A stretch of DNA of 64,000 nt from assembly GCF_023638035.1 (NCBI RefSeq), contig NZ_JAKRVX010000004.1:62001-126000 (forward strand), written 5' to 3'. Shown piece by piece: positions 54,201 through 61,124 of this stretch (position 1 is the first letter of the stretch; each line of letters starts with the position of its first letter). The notes beneath the pieces are model-generated. The model saw only the letters and a program-made list of their open reading frames with translations, did no database searches and had not been told where the DNA came from. Made by a program: the position numbers and the translations under genes. Origin of the DNA: Natronocalculus amylovorans. GTDB lineage: Archaea; Halobacteriota; Halobacteria; Halobacteriales; Haloferacaceae.

Positions 54201-57200
54201 ACTACCAACTCAACTTCTCAATCGATGGCGAGGGTCTCGAACACGTGACCACCGACGATTTCACCGTCGAGCCTGCAGATGCTGACTCAGTCGCAATCGT
54301 TACCCAGCCAGCCGACTCCACTGCTGGCGAGTCGCTTGCGGGCCCACCAACAGTGAACGTTACCGACGAGTTCGACAATCTTGTCGACGGAATCAGCGTT
54401 ACCGTCTCTGAAATGGGTGGATATACGTTTGATAACGGAACGACGACCATCGAAACAGTCGACGGAATCGCCACCTTCGACGACCTCGTTATCGAGACCG
54501 CGGCCAACTACGAACTCGAGTTCTCGATTACCGACGCCGAAGATGGCGTGGTGGAAGCCGACGATGCAGCCAGCGATGTGTTCACCGTCGAACCTGCCGA
54601 TGCCAACTCGGTAGACATCGACACACAGCCAGCCGACTCAACTGCTGGCGAGCTGATTGTTGGCCCGCCAACAGTAAATGTCACTGACACGTTCAACAAC
54701 CCGATTGCAAACAAAAAGGTTACCGCAACGATCAACGGATCGGCGACGCTCGATGGGGCGACCGAAGCAGCGACCAACAGTACTGGTATCGCTGTATTCG
54801 ATCAGCTGTCGAATACCACTGCAGACACCTACGAATTGTCATTCGCACTTACCGAGAACAACGCAGTGAACAGTATCTCCGACGCCTTCGAAATCACACC
54901 GGCTGCTCCCGACAGGCTTGCGGCCACCAACGTCACCGAAACAGCCGGAATCGAAGGAGAGATTACCCTGACGCTGACCGACGAGTTTAGCAACCAGATT
55001 CCCGGGGAGACAATCAGCGTTTCCGATGATAGCAATATAAGCAATCTCGCCGAAACAGCAATAACGAACGAAAGCGGTGTCGCAGCGTTCAGCTTCAATG
55101 AAACGACGAGTGGTACCTACACACCAACATTCGACGTCGCCGAAGATGACACGGTCACCGAAAGTACAACGGTCACGATCGAACCAGCTGCACCGATAAA
55201 CTTCGGAATCGAGACCAACGGTCTCGTCCACACCGTCTCGAACGACTTCACCGACCAGAACGCGTTGAACGTCTCTGTCACGCTCAGCGATCAGTTTGAC
55301 AACCTCATTCCCAACGCAAATGTCACTGTAACCGATGACGGAATCGGGACGATGGTTCACCCTGAGCAAGAACAGAAAACCGACGAAAACGCAACCACCT
55401 TGTTCACAATTCAGACCGCAACACCGCAGGAGAACCTGAACTTCACGTTCACGGAGCTCGAATCAGGGGAGAATAATTCAGCCGTGCTCGAAGGTGTCGA
55501 TTTCGAGCCAGCCCTTCCACAGGCCCGTGGCTCGGCCAGCTCCTACACGGTAACTCTCGGGACCAACGTCACCTTCCGTGCGAGCGATTCGATCGTCCCT
55601 ACCGGCAGCAATCCACAGTACAATTGGACGTTTGAAGACGACGGTACGGAAATCGAAAATGCGACCGGTCTTACGCACACGACAAATTTCACCCAGCCTG
55701 TGACACTCACTGCTATCCTCAATGTGACCGTGGCGAATGAAACAAGCACCGATACCTTCACAGTCCACGTCCAAGATCGTCAACGCCCGACCGCTCGGCT
55801 CACCGCCCCTGAAACGGTGGCTGTTGGTGAGTCGTTCGAACTTACTGGGACCGAGTCGACTGACAACATCGGTATTGCCGACTACGAGTGGGACTTCGGC
55901 AATGGGACTGTGGTCAACGGACCAACGCTCAACGAGACGACCGGAAATTACACCGAGCCGGGTGAGTACGATGTCACGCTTACCGTCACCGACACGAGCG
56001 GCAACACCGATACGAACACGACAACCCTCATTGCTGAGGGTGCAAACGCGACACTCTCGACCAACACGATCGACTTCGGGGAGATTGGAACAAACTCGAC
56101 GACCACCGACTCGATCCGAATCTCGAACGATGGGACGACAGCGCTGAACATCACTGACACGACGGTTACCGGTACCAACGAGAGTGCGTTCACGATCGTC
56201 GGCAATGACAACCCACGTATTCGCCCTGATGAAAGCCAGTCACTGCGAGTTGCTTTCGAGCCAACCGCGGTCAACGAAAAGAACGCAACGCTTCGTATTA
56301 TGACCGAGAACAACACCGGACCAGACCGCTTTGAGATTGCTGTTAATGGCGTTGGAATCCAGAGCAATCTTAGCGCAGTGGCTTCGAGCGTTGACTTTGG
56401 CAGTGTTGATCTCGCGACCCCTGTCGAACAGAATGTGACGATCGAAAATAACGGTACTGACAACGCCACAATTGAGGCAGTTGCACTCCTTGGAAGCGAC
56501 GCTGATCACTTCAATATCACCACTGAGCCATCCACAATTGTGGCAGGCAACTCTGAAAATATCACCGTCACGTTTGGCCCACAGGCTGTTGGTAGCAAGA
56601 GTACAACTCTCCGTATCGAAACCACTGATGGTGATTCTGCACGGGTTGCACTCAGTGGCACTGGTGAAGGACCACAGCTTAACATTCCATCAACCAGTCG
56701 ATCGGCTGGGTCGATCGGTAGTGGAACCGACACAACGGCAACTGCCACACTCAGAAACTACGGCTCACAGCCACTCAATATTACAGACTTCACACTCACG
56801 GGGGCTGACAGCGAGGCATTCGAAATCGTAACCGACGTCGATGGGCTCGTCATTGCACCAGATACTCGCGAGCGGGTCGAACTGCAGTTTGCTCCTGACG
56901 CACCTGGTGAGTACACCACAGTGCTCGAAGTTGCACATAATGACACGACCATGGATACGGCCGAGATTACATTCCGTGGGACCGCAGTCTCCGCCGATAT
57001 CGATGTTGATCAGACAACACTCGACTTCGGAACAACCGAAGTTGGCCAGTCTGGATTCCTGAATCTCACGATCAGCAACGACGACAACTCGGGAGCTGCA
57101 CTGAACATTACCAGCACGTCGATTGTTGGTTCGAACAGCGAGGACTTCAGCATTGAAAATCCAGACCGGCCATTTACCGTTGCGGCTGGCGAGGAGCGCG

Positions 57201-58846
57201 ACCTACAGATCAACTTCACGGCGCTTGCTGCGGGCGCACGCGAAGCACAGTTACAGATCAACAGCGATGCAAACCAAGGCCAGACCAACGTCTGGCTGAG
57301 CAACACGCGAAGCTACATTGTGGTACAAGAAGTGAGCAACCCAACAGTCAATATTGACGGTCGGAACCTCGATGAAGGAACCGATCGGATGCTCAACGTC
57401 TCGACACCGAGTACTCGTGCATCGGATGTGACCATTGATGAGCTTGGATTTACAATGCAGCGAGATGGCGACTTCGAAATGAATCTCATAAACGGCGAGT
57501 CAGCGTTCGATAACGCATTCGATGCCGACTCCGACACGGAGATCGTCCAGTACGTTGGGATAAAACATCTCGACCATCTCTCAGACGATACCTTCGCAGA
57601 CACGTCACTCATCTACCGTGTTGACACCGACGCACTATCTGAGAGCATCGACCCAGATGATGTTGCAATCCATCGATACGACGAAACGAGTGGCGAATAC
57701 GTCGAACTCGATGCAGAGTTCATTGAGGAGCGTGGTGGGCAGTTGCATTACATTGTGGAGACCCCAGGCTTCTCCGAATTTGTGATCACAGCCACTGATG
57801 CCGAAGACGACACACCGGGGACGGCACCAAGTACTGGTGGTGGCAGTGGTAGTGCTCCAGCCCCATCATCGATCGACATACAAGTGACAGGTGAATCGAC
57901 TGTCGAAGTCTCTGGTGGTCGAGCAGGCGATACGATCAGAATCAACGATGAGACGACAGGAACCAACGGAACATTTGGTGGACAAGGAAACATTGTGGTT
58001 AATGAGATCTCAGTCGAGCTTGCAAGCACTCGTGACTTCTGGCTGACCGTCGAAACGTTCGAATTTGGTGACGCAAGAGCGAATATGGAAGAGACAAGCG
58101 AAAACGGACACGCATCGGTCGCAGCCACGTTTGAGACCGAAACAGGAACCCTCTCAGTCGGATACATCACCATCAGACATAATCTCGAACCTGAGGATAT
58201 CGTGGATGTACACTTCGATTTCAGTGTCAACCAAAGCTATATAGACACTCTCGATATTCCTACCGAGGAGGTTAGTCTGCACCGTCAGTCCGATAACTGG
58301 ACCGCACTGCCGACCAATTACATCGGTGCAAACGAATCGCACTACCGATTCGAAGCGAATTCGCCTGGTTTCTCATCATTTGCGATCGGAACTGGTGCAC
58401 CGGTTACGGTTGTAACCGATGCAACGCTTGATGAGTCGGAGCTCGTGGCGGGCGAGACAGCGACAACATTCGTAACCGTCGAGAACCGCGGTGAGTTCGA
58501 CGCCAATAGCACGATTGAACTGGATGCTGACGGAGTCGTTGTGGATAGCGACACGGTGGCAATCCCTGCGGGTGAGACGATCGAGACAACGCTCTCGTTC
58601 GAGCCAGCAGTCGGCGAATATGAACTCTCGGTAAACGGTGTCGACGTCGGACACCTCACCGTCGTCGACGACGCTCACGAACAATCCGAAGACACTGACA
58701 CCGATCGAGGAGAAGAAACAAGAGACGCAGAGGATGAAACTGACGGAGCCATCGATCTCCGCTGGCTATTCCTGATCGCGATCATCCTTGTTCTCCTCGC
58801 GGTACTCTGGCGATACCGAACACTCTTGTTCGATTCGAGTGAGTGA
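48218..58846 (+). CDS. Giant modular cell-surface protein 2 (3,542 residues)
   Basis: Hydrophobic signal segment at about 32-54; C-terminal helix (RWLFLIAIILVLLAVLWRYR). In between: five GLUG cassettes, each opened by a '...PIQIETWEHLHRV' module (from about residues 59, 344, 630, 1073 and 1411), the third interrupted by Gly/Asp-rich DNA (~755-1010); a Big_2 domain (~1723-1806); about six Big_1-like repeats (1808-2420); a PKD-like domain (~2524-2604, VDYEWDF-type 'YEWDFGNG'); four ASH/choice-of-anchor-D domains (~2610-3030); two PGF-pre-PGF domains (~3030-3195 and ~3210-3390); a CARDB-like domain; and an acidic linker. Likely extended adhesin. Paralogue of giant protein 1, with near-identical C-terminal third. 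Divergent from an HTH-10 sensor. Confidence 0.87.
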   Translation: MTGDMRDTNGRTEREQSILGDRFSISTVGGRVLRMCVLIGVLLLAGSVVGGIAATEETVEISNWSELQSIEDDLDGDYILIADLDKNTEDYDAVVGDGDFRPIGPTFTGSFDGNGQTISDLVIDGGSNVGLFSTSEGDIHRLALQDVEIYGDDNHVGGIVGSMDGGSISKSYVTGEVSSSRVGVGGLIGQGTDGEINASYTIVDGSVGIWSVGGLVGDVRSGTLSINESYALGTLSGDDRLGGLVGDVVSGTVNIESVYWDRERSGVTNTAGRVGPSATLSTNNVSGLSSDELKGDAAVTNMDGFDFDATWAVETGDIISHPYLQSTPQDPAPGRENTRFAGGIGTADDPIQIETWEHLHRVSESLDAHFELIGDLDEETDGYEEYVTDPSEGFEPIGSGADPFTGEFDGSGYVIDGLYIDQNGDYVGLFGSVGSTGRLTHVGLDAVNVTGNEYVGGVAGESAGEIDQSWVSGNVTGSVTVGGLVGHTTGTVVESYSVGTVTAESAVGGLVGSTGSSSAVSESYAAGDIEADTEFGGLVGVNDGEVSTSFWNVDVVESGDGAGVNDGTVDATGLSTTEMKGEAAVANMSDDFDFDATWTVRTGHIISYPYLQSTVQEPAPGYDDLRFAGGLGSKDEPLEIDTWEHLHNVRQELDGHFELVGDLDDQTEGYSEYVADRSVGFEPIGNGNDPFTGTFEGHDHEIRDLRIDRSEASNGKDAGLFLYVDGGVISSVGIIDGEITAADGSRGSAATDGSDATDGENGGDAAGLVLVNNDGAVRNSRVTNTIVTAGSGGAGGNGCSTFGQFDGCSGDDDGGLGSAGGDGGDGGDAAGVVLGSIDGAVNNTYLTGSTVTAGSGRNGGHGGDGGDGALPGGDGGDGGTAAGLIEYIDGEDAVITDSYVDDTVITAGSGGRGGPGYDGFQSSPNPGAGGDGGAAAGIVSDISDGTVQNVYIFATNIDAGSGGSGGDGGTQDPNGSPGDDGPVGTIVVENGGTVSASYWSTDTVNQNVSDGGEGLTSAQMRGPTAEDNMNGFDFADTWAAGTNPEEGFLVSLPYLQQNQQVPAPGAESLFADGNGTAENPYQIENWEHLHNIREVLDANYTLSGDLNETAPGYETYVADPTAGFEPIGDDDNAFNGTFNGSGFTISNLEINQPDMNRVGLFAKLDSGSHVEYVTLESVSVEGSSIVGGLVGDNADGTVHDSFVSGSVSGSDSVGGLVGSNRAGIHNSSTDVVITSARGGGLVGYNDNNATIQSSVATGVINGDDETGGLVGWNDGGTIHNSYASGSIDGNENVGGLVGKNGGEIKESYSVGPVDGNSNVGGLVGTSDGGTVTNSYWDVETTQQTESAGGIGLTTLQMTGDRAADNMDGFDFGETWVAGEADSQEGGLTVFYPVLQNNTQEPAPSTSLYDTGEGTVDNPYEIGDWYQLNYIRVSLDSEFVLTGDLDEDSPGYEQIAGADANGGDGFEPIGDTTNKFNGAFDGNDHTISDLVIDQSNSQEIPVGLFGYVGGDGEINNVTLVSASVTGDESQTGFDQDRTGALVGLLEGTVTNSSAEADVVGGDSVGGLVGINDGGTVSESYATGDVDGNNNVGGLVGDNNAGMVSESYATGDVGGRVGVGGLVGGNSGTVSESYATGTVDGETNVGGLVGLDIDGDVPDSYWDTEATGQDDSAGGLGLTTIEMKGADSRLDGFDFQNTWDVVSNENVSYPFLQAIAQEPAPGLEAVEDISVSLADTEIEQGEETSFTVTVSLSESGESEATRLSNLTSSNPANATVDENGTVTGTGVGNVTITGSYGSKEDSAILTVTPGPSVEVDVETQPATSTAGEPLVGPPAVLVTDEFGNPTPGTNVSVTAVNDPDALVSGDLEVETNESGISTFDDLVIETAADYELEFSINDAEDGVNESDTAVSEEFTVEPADPDSFEIETQPNANQTAGESITGLPAVNVTDAFDNSISGLTISATADGPGPVVSGGKADTDGEGVATFDDLVIETAGDYQLNFSIDGEGLEHVTTDDFTVEPADADSVAIVTQPADSTAGESLAGPPTVNVTDEFDNLVDGISVTVSEMGGYTFDNGTTTIETVDGIATFDDLVIETAANYELEFSITDAEDGVVEADDAASDVFTVEPADANSVDIDTQPADSTAGELIVGPPTVNVTDTFNNPIANKKVTATINGSATLDGATEAATNSTGIAVFDQLSNTTADTYELSFALTENNAVNSISDAFEITPAAPDRLAATNVTETAGIEGEITLTLTDEFSNQIPGETISVSDDSNISNLAETAITNESGVAAFSFNETTSGTYTPTFDVAEDDTVTESTTVTIEPAAPINFGIETNGLVHTVSNDFTDQNALNVSVTLSDQFDNLIPNANVTVTDDGIGTMVHPEQEQKTDENATTLFTIQTATPQENLNFTFTELESGENNSAVLEGVDFEPALPQARGSASSYTVTLGTNVTFRASDSIVPTGSNPQYNWTFEDDGTEIENATGLTHTTNFTQPVTLTAILNVTVANETSTDTFTVHVQDRQRPTARLTAPETVAVGESFELTGTESTDNIGIADYEWDFGNGTVVNGPTLNETTGNYTEPGEYDVTLTVTDTSGNTDTNTTTLIAEGANATLSTNTIDFGEIGTNSTTTDSIRISNDGTTALNITDTTVTGTNESAFTIVGNDNPRIRPDESQSLRVAFEPTAVNEKNATLRIMTENNTGPDRFEIAVNGVGIQSNLSAVASSVDFGSVDLATPVEQNVTIENNGTDNATIEAVALLGSDADHFNITTEPSTIVAGNSENITVTFGPQAVGSKSTTLRIETTDGDSARVALSGTGEGPQLNIPSTSRSAGSIGSGTDTTATATLRNYGSQPLNITDFTLTGADSEAFEIVTDVDGLVIAPDTRERVELQFAPDAPGEYTTVLEVAHNDTTMDTAEITFRGTAVSADIDVDQTTLDFGTTEVGQSGFLNLTISNDDNSGAALNITSTSIVGSNSEDFSIENPDRPFTVAAGEERDLQINFTALAAGAREAQLQINSDANQGQTNVWLSNTRSYIVVQEVSNPTVNIDGRNLDEGTDRMLNVSTPSTRASDVTIDELGFTMQRDGDFEMNLINGESAFDNAFDADSDTEIVQYVGIKHLDHLSDDTFADTSLIYRVDTDALSESIDPDDVAIHRYDETSGEYVELDAEFIEERGGQLHYIVETPGFSEFVITATDAEDDTPGTAPSTGGGSGSAPAPSSIDIQVTGESTVEVSGGRAGDTIRINDETTGTNGTFGGQGNIVVNEISVELASTRDFWLTVETFEFGDARANMEETSENGHASVAATFETETGTLSVGYITIRHNLEPEDIVDVHFDFSVNQSYIDTLDIPTEEVSLHRQSDNWTALPTNYIGANESHYRFEANSPGFSSFAIGTGAPVTVVTDATLDESELVAGETATTFVTVENRGEFDANSTIELDADGVVVDSDTVAIPAGETIETTLSFEPAVGEYELSVNGVDVGHLTVVDDAHEQSEDTDTDRGEETRDAEDETDGAIDLRWLFLIAIILVLLAVLWRYRTLLFDSSE
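50675..50701 (+). repeat. Short tandem repeat GGTGGTGAC x 3
   Basis: Three perfect 9-base units inside the Gly/Asp-rich insertion of giant protein 2, encoding GGD repeats; further degenerate GGTGATGGCGGTGAC units follow near 50800-50850. A slippage-prone segment that can change length without shifting the frame. Confidence 0.75.
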
Positions 58847-58977
58847 GTGACTGCCCACAAGCGACAAACAATCGAAACAAGACGATGTTGATGAACAGAT
58901 CAAAGCGGATCTGCTAATCTGTGATATCGAGGCAGCCGGAACTCTCATACATATCGCCTCGGTCAAAAACAAACACG

Positions 58978-59135
58978 TACTCGTGCGGAAATTATCGCTA
59001 CGTTTGCAATGTATACAAATACTTCGACATGGAGAATCGGTAGGGCGACTAAGCCACGAAAAGAAGGTTATTGTCGGTCAACACGGACTGCTCCCTACAC
59101 ACTCTGCTCCGATGACGCCAGTTGTACACAGCCGC
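58978..59135 (+). repeat. Dispersed repeat copy R4, long form
   Basis: Starts TACTCGTGCGGAAA like R2 and keeps the same reading frame (VRKLSLRLQCIQILRHGESV). The second part has core TCCGATGACGCCAGTTGT at 59108-59125. It fills most of the 367-base gap (58847-59213) between giant protein 2 and the NosL-like gene, which otherwise has no gene. Confidence 0.6.
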
Positions 59136-59213
59136 ATACCCGATCGATCAGTAGATAGGGCGTTCGACTATCATACCAGATCTGTTATGTTTTTAGGGGG
59201 CGAATTAGTATAT

Positions 59214-59915
59214 ATGCCTTCAGAGCGCTGGAAGCCGACCCGACGAACATTTCTTGGAACTACGATGTCTGGTACAGCGATCGCGCTGGCTGGGTGTACT
59301 GGTGACGCGGACGGTGGAAACGACACCAATGAAGATACGGTGAACGAACCCGAAGACAGTGACCTGGACGACAGTGAGCCTGAAGATGAAGATCAGCAGG
59401 TAGAACAGTTGGATTCACCAGCAGAGTTCCCTGATGGTGAGGAGTGTGCGGTCTGCAATATGGTGACACCTGACTATCCAGAGTGGAATGCCCAACTGGT
59501 TGGGACAGATGGAACGAGAGTGTACTTTTGCTCATCAGGCTGTATGTCTACTTACATAGCCGACCCCGAACACTTCGGCGGTGATGATGAAGAGATCGAG
59601 AACGTCTGGGTCACCGACTACGAGACAGGAGAACTCATCGACGCGACAGAGAGTTATTACGTCCGCGTCAAAGAGTCAAGCCATGTCGACGATGTTATGA
59701 TGAAAAACCCGACGCCGTTCACCGATCGTGACGGCGCTGAGACGTTTATTGACGAACTCAACGACGGGTTTGATGCTGACTACGATCGGGATGCGGATGT
59801 CATCACGTTCGACGATTTTGATATGGACAATGCGATGTTCTACCGAGAACAGTTCTTCGAGAACGGAGACGATCACGACCATGACCACGATCACGACGAC
59901 CACAGTGACCACTGA
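59214..59915 (+). CDS. Tat-exported NosL-like copper lipoprotein
   Basis: 233 residues from ATG 59214 (the frame is open upstream through repeat R4 but that part is not native). Tat motif RRTFLGTT and lipobox LAGC (Cys28) indicate an exported lipoprotein. An acidic linker follows, then the NosL domain: ECAVCNMVTPDYPEWNAQLV, with the C-x-x-C-x-M copper motif, 'YFCSSGCMSTYIADP', and 'ENVWVTDYETGELIDATESY'. The tail is rich in His and Asp (DDHDHDHDHDDHSDH) and should bind metal. NosL proteins deliver copper to nitrous-oxide reductase or other cuproproteins; no nos genes are visible nearby. TATA-like AGTATATATG overlaps the start. Confidence 0.88.
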   Translation: MPSERWKPTRRTFLGTTMSGTAIALAGCTGDADGGNDTNEDTVNEPEDSDLDDSEPEDEDQQVEQLDSPAEFPDGEECAVCNMVTPDYPEWNAQLVGTDGTRVYFCSSGCMSTYIADPEHFGGDDEEIENVWVTDYETGELIDATESYYVRVKESSHVDDVMMKNPTPFTDRDGAETFIDELNDGFDADYDRDADVITFDDFDMDNAMFYREQFFENGDDHDHDHDHDDHSDH

Positions 59916-60060
59916 CTGACTCAGTGAGCGTGACCAGACAACACCAACGGTCTACATAACTGGCTGTCAAAGACTGCGTATCTCGCACAGAGACAGACCA
60001 GATTGTAACCTTCTAATTAAAATCTGTATTTTTCCAACGACGCAGAACCGCTTGACCTTG

Positions 60061-60237
60061 TTACGATTCATTAGTAACTGGTTTGAAAGAGTTAAAACAC
60101 CGGTAACATCGATAAATATCAGAGGTGTCATTTGCCTCTGGTGCGAACGTATCCTCGTTTCGTAGTTTTAGGACCAGTCTACTCTCACAATTGGGACAGA
60201 CCGGACGATTTGATAACATATTGAGCAAAAACGCCAT
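60061..60237 (-). CDS. 58-residue zinc-ribbon protein
   Basis: Minus-strand frame from ATG 60237 (second ATG at 60219 gives MLSNRPVCP) to TAA at 60061. It reads MAFLLNMLSNRPVCPNCESR, then LVLKLRNEDTFAPEANDTSD, IYRCYRCFNSFKPVTNES. Two C-x2-C knuckles (CPNC, CYRC) 26 residues apart make a zinc ribbon of the haloarchaeal small zinc-finger class. The start region follows a TATA-rich stretch (TTATACAATG at 60240-60250, read in reverse). Function unknown; it may bind nucleic acid or act as a regulatory accessory. Confidence 0.65.
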   Translation of the reverse strand: MAFLLNMLSNRPVCPNCESRLVLKLRNEDTFAPEANDTSDIYRCYRCFNSFKPVTNES

Positions 60238-60699
60238 ATCTTATACAATGAATATATTGTAGTCTTATTGATAATATTACCTGCCCATGCTAGACTGAAT
60301 CTTCATATTCAGCACGAGCACAAACACAGATCATCTTCAAAGGACTTCAACAGAGCCATATATTTTATGAGAAACAGCATTTCTGACTGAATTCTAGACA
60401 TTCGTTCAATTAGATATGTTATTTTACAATATTACTGCAATTTAACAGCATATACACCGATATATTTACTAACCGGCAGGGTTGAATCTGAGTACTAACA
60501 ATGACGTAGTCCACTTGATCCTCAGAATATGAAGATGATAAACTGGACCTGACTGTCACCGGGCAAAATTGGGAGTTGGTTGTGCTGATGTTTGTTGAAC
60601 AAATGCTGTACATTGAGCTGCAGCTTTCGTGACGATCGAGGCTGAGCGGTAGAGTCGCATACAGATCTGGTGGACATGTTCATTGGGAAAATAGTTAGA
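60238..60699. other. Intergenic region with a decayed insertion-sequence end
   Basis: 462 bases without a credible gene. It holds a stretch at 60285-60358 (CATGCTAGAC, TATTCAGCACGA, ACTTCAACAGAGCC) whose pieces recur at 45046-45061 and 46362-46403. The rest is AT-rich and contains only short random frames. The promoter of the 60700 operon should lie at its end. Confidence 0.4.
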
Positions 60700-61113
60700 A
60701 TGAATTCAACTAACGAAAACACAGATTCTACCGTTCATCGGTATCGACGTATTGTTTCAGTAGGAGGGCGTCCGATCGTCTTGGCAGCGATTATTCTCGG
60801 GATTATTGCAGTTGATCCTGTTGCTGCACAGACGGATGCTATTTGTGATGCACAGGGATTGCCAGAGATGGTTTCAGGATTTTTCCAACTCACGACAGGG
60901 CTTGGATTGCTCGGACTTGTTGTCGTCTGGCAGGCTGACTCGTTTATCGAGATGTTTACCGTAGGGCCACAACAGCGAGAAGCACTCAAGCGCCACAAAC
61001 AGACAGCACTCAAATCAGCGGTGATTCTCGTTGTTCTTGGGCCGTTGTATACGGTAGCAGGATCGACGATGGGACTCCCACTCGCAGAGTGTATCGACCT
61101 CACTCCGTGGTAA
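60700..61113 (+). CDS. VirB2/TrbC-like small membrane protein (putative pilin-type subunit)
   Basis: 137 residues from ATG 60700 (an upstream in-frame start at 60670 is less likely). A hydrophobic leader (RPIVLAAIILGIIAVDPVAA, then Q) looks like a cleavable signal. The mature part has two helices, MVSGFFQLTTGLGLLGLVVV and KSAVILVVLGPLYTVAGSTM, separated by a charged loop (GPQQREALKRHKQTAL). Signal plus two helices around a basic loop is the layout of VirB2/TrbC pilins of type IV secretion, though the loop is longer than usual. It is the first gene of a tightly spaced group (11, -4 and -4 base junctions). Function inferred from topology and context. Confidence 0.6.
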   Translation: MNSTNENTDSTVHRYRRIVSVGGRPIVLAAIILGIIAVDPVAAQTDAICDAQGLPEMVSGFFQLTTGLGLLGLVVVWQADSFIEMFTVGPQQREALKRHKQTALKSAVILVVLGPLYTVAGSTMGLPLAECIDLTPW

Positions 61114-61124
61114 AGGGTGACAAA

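Noticed and set aside
58983-59213. 77-residue N-terminal extension of the NosL-like protein
   Set aside because: It would place the Tat signal internally; this segment is dispersed repeat R4.
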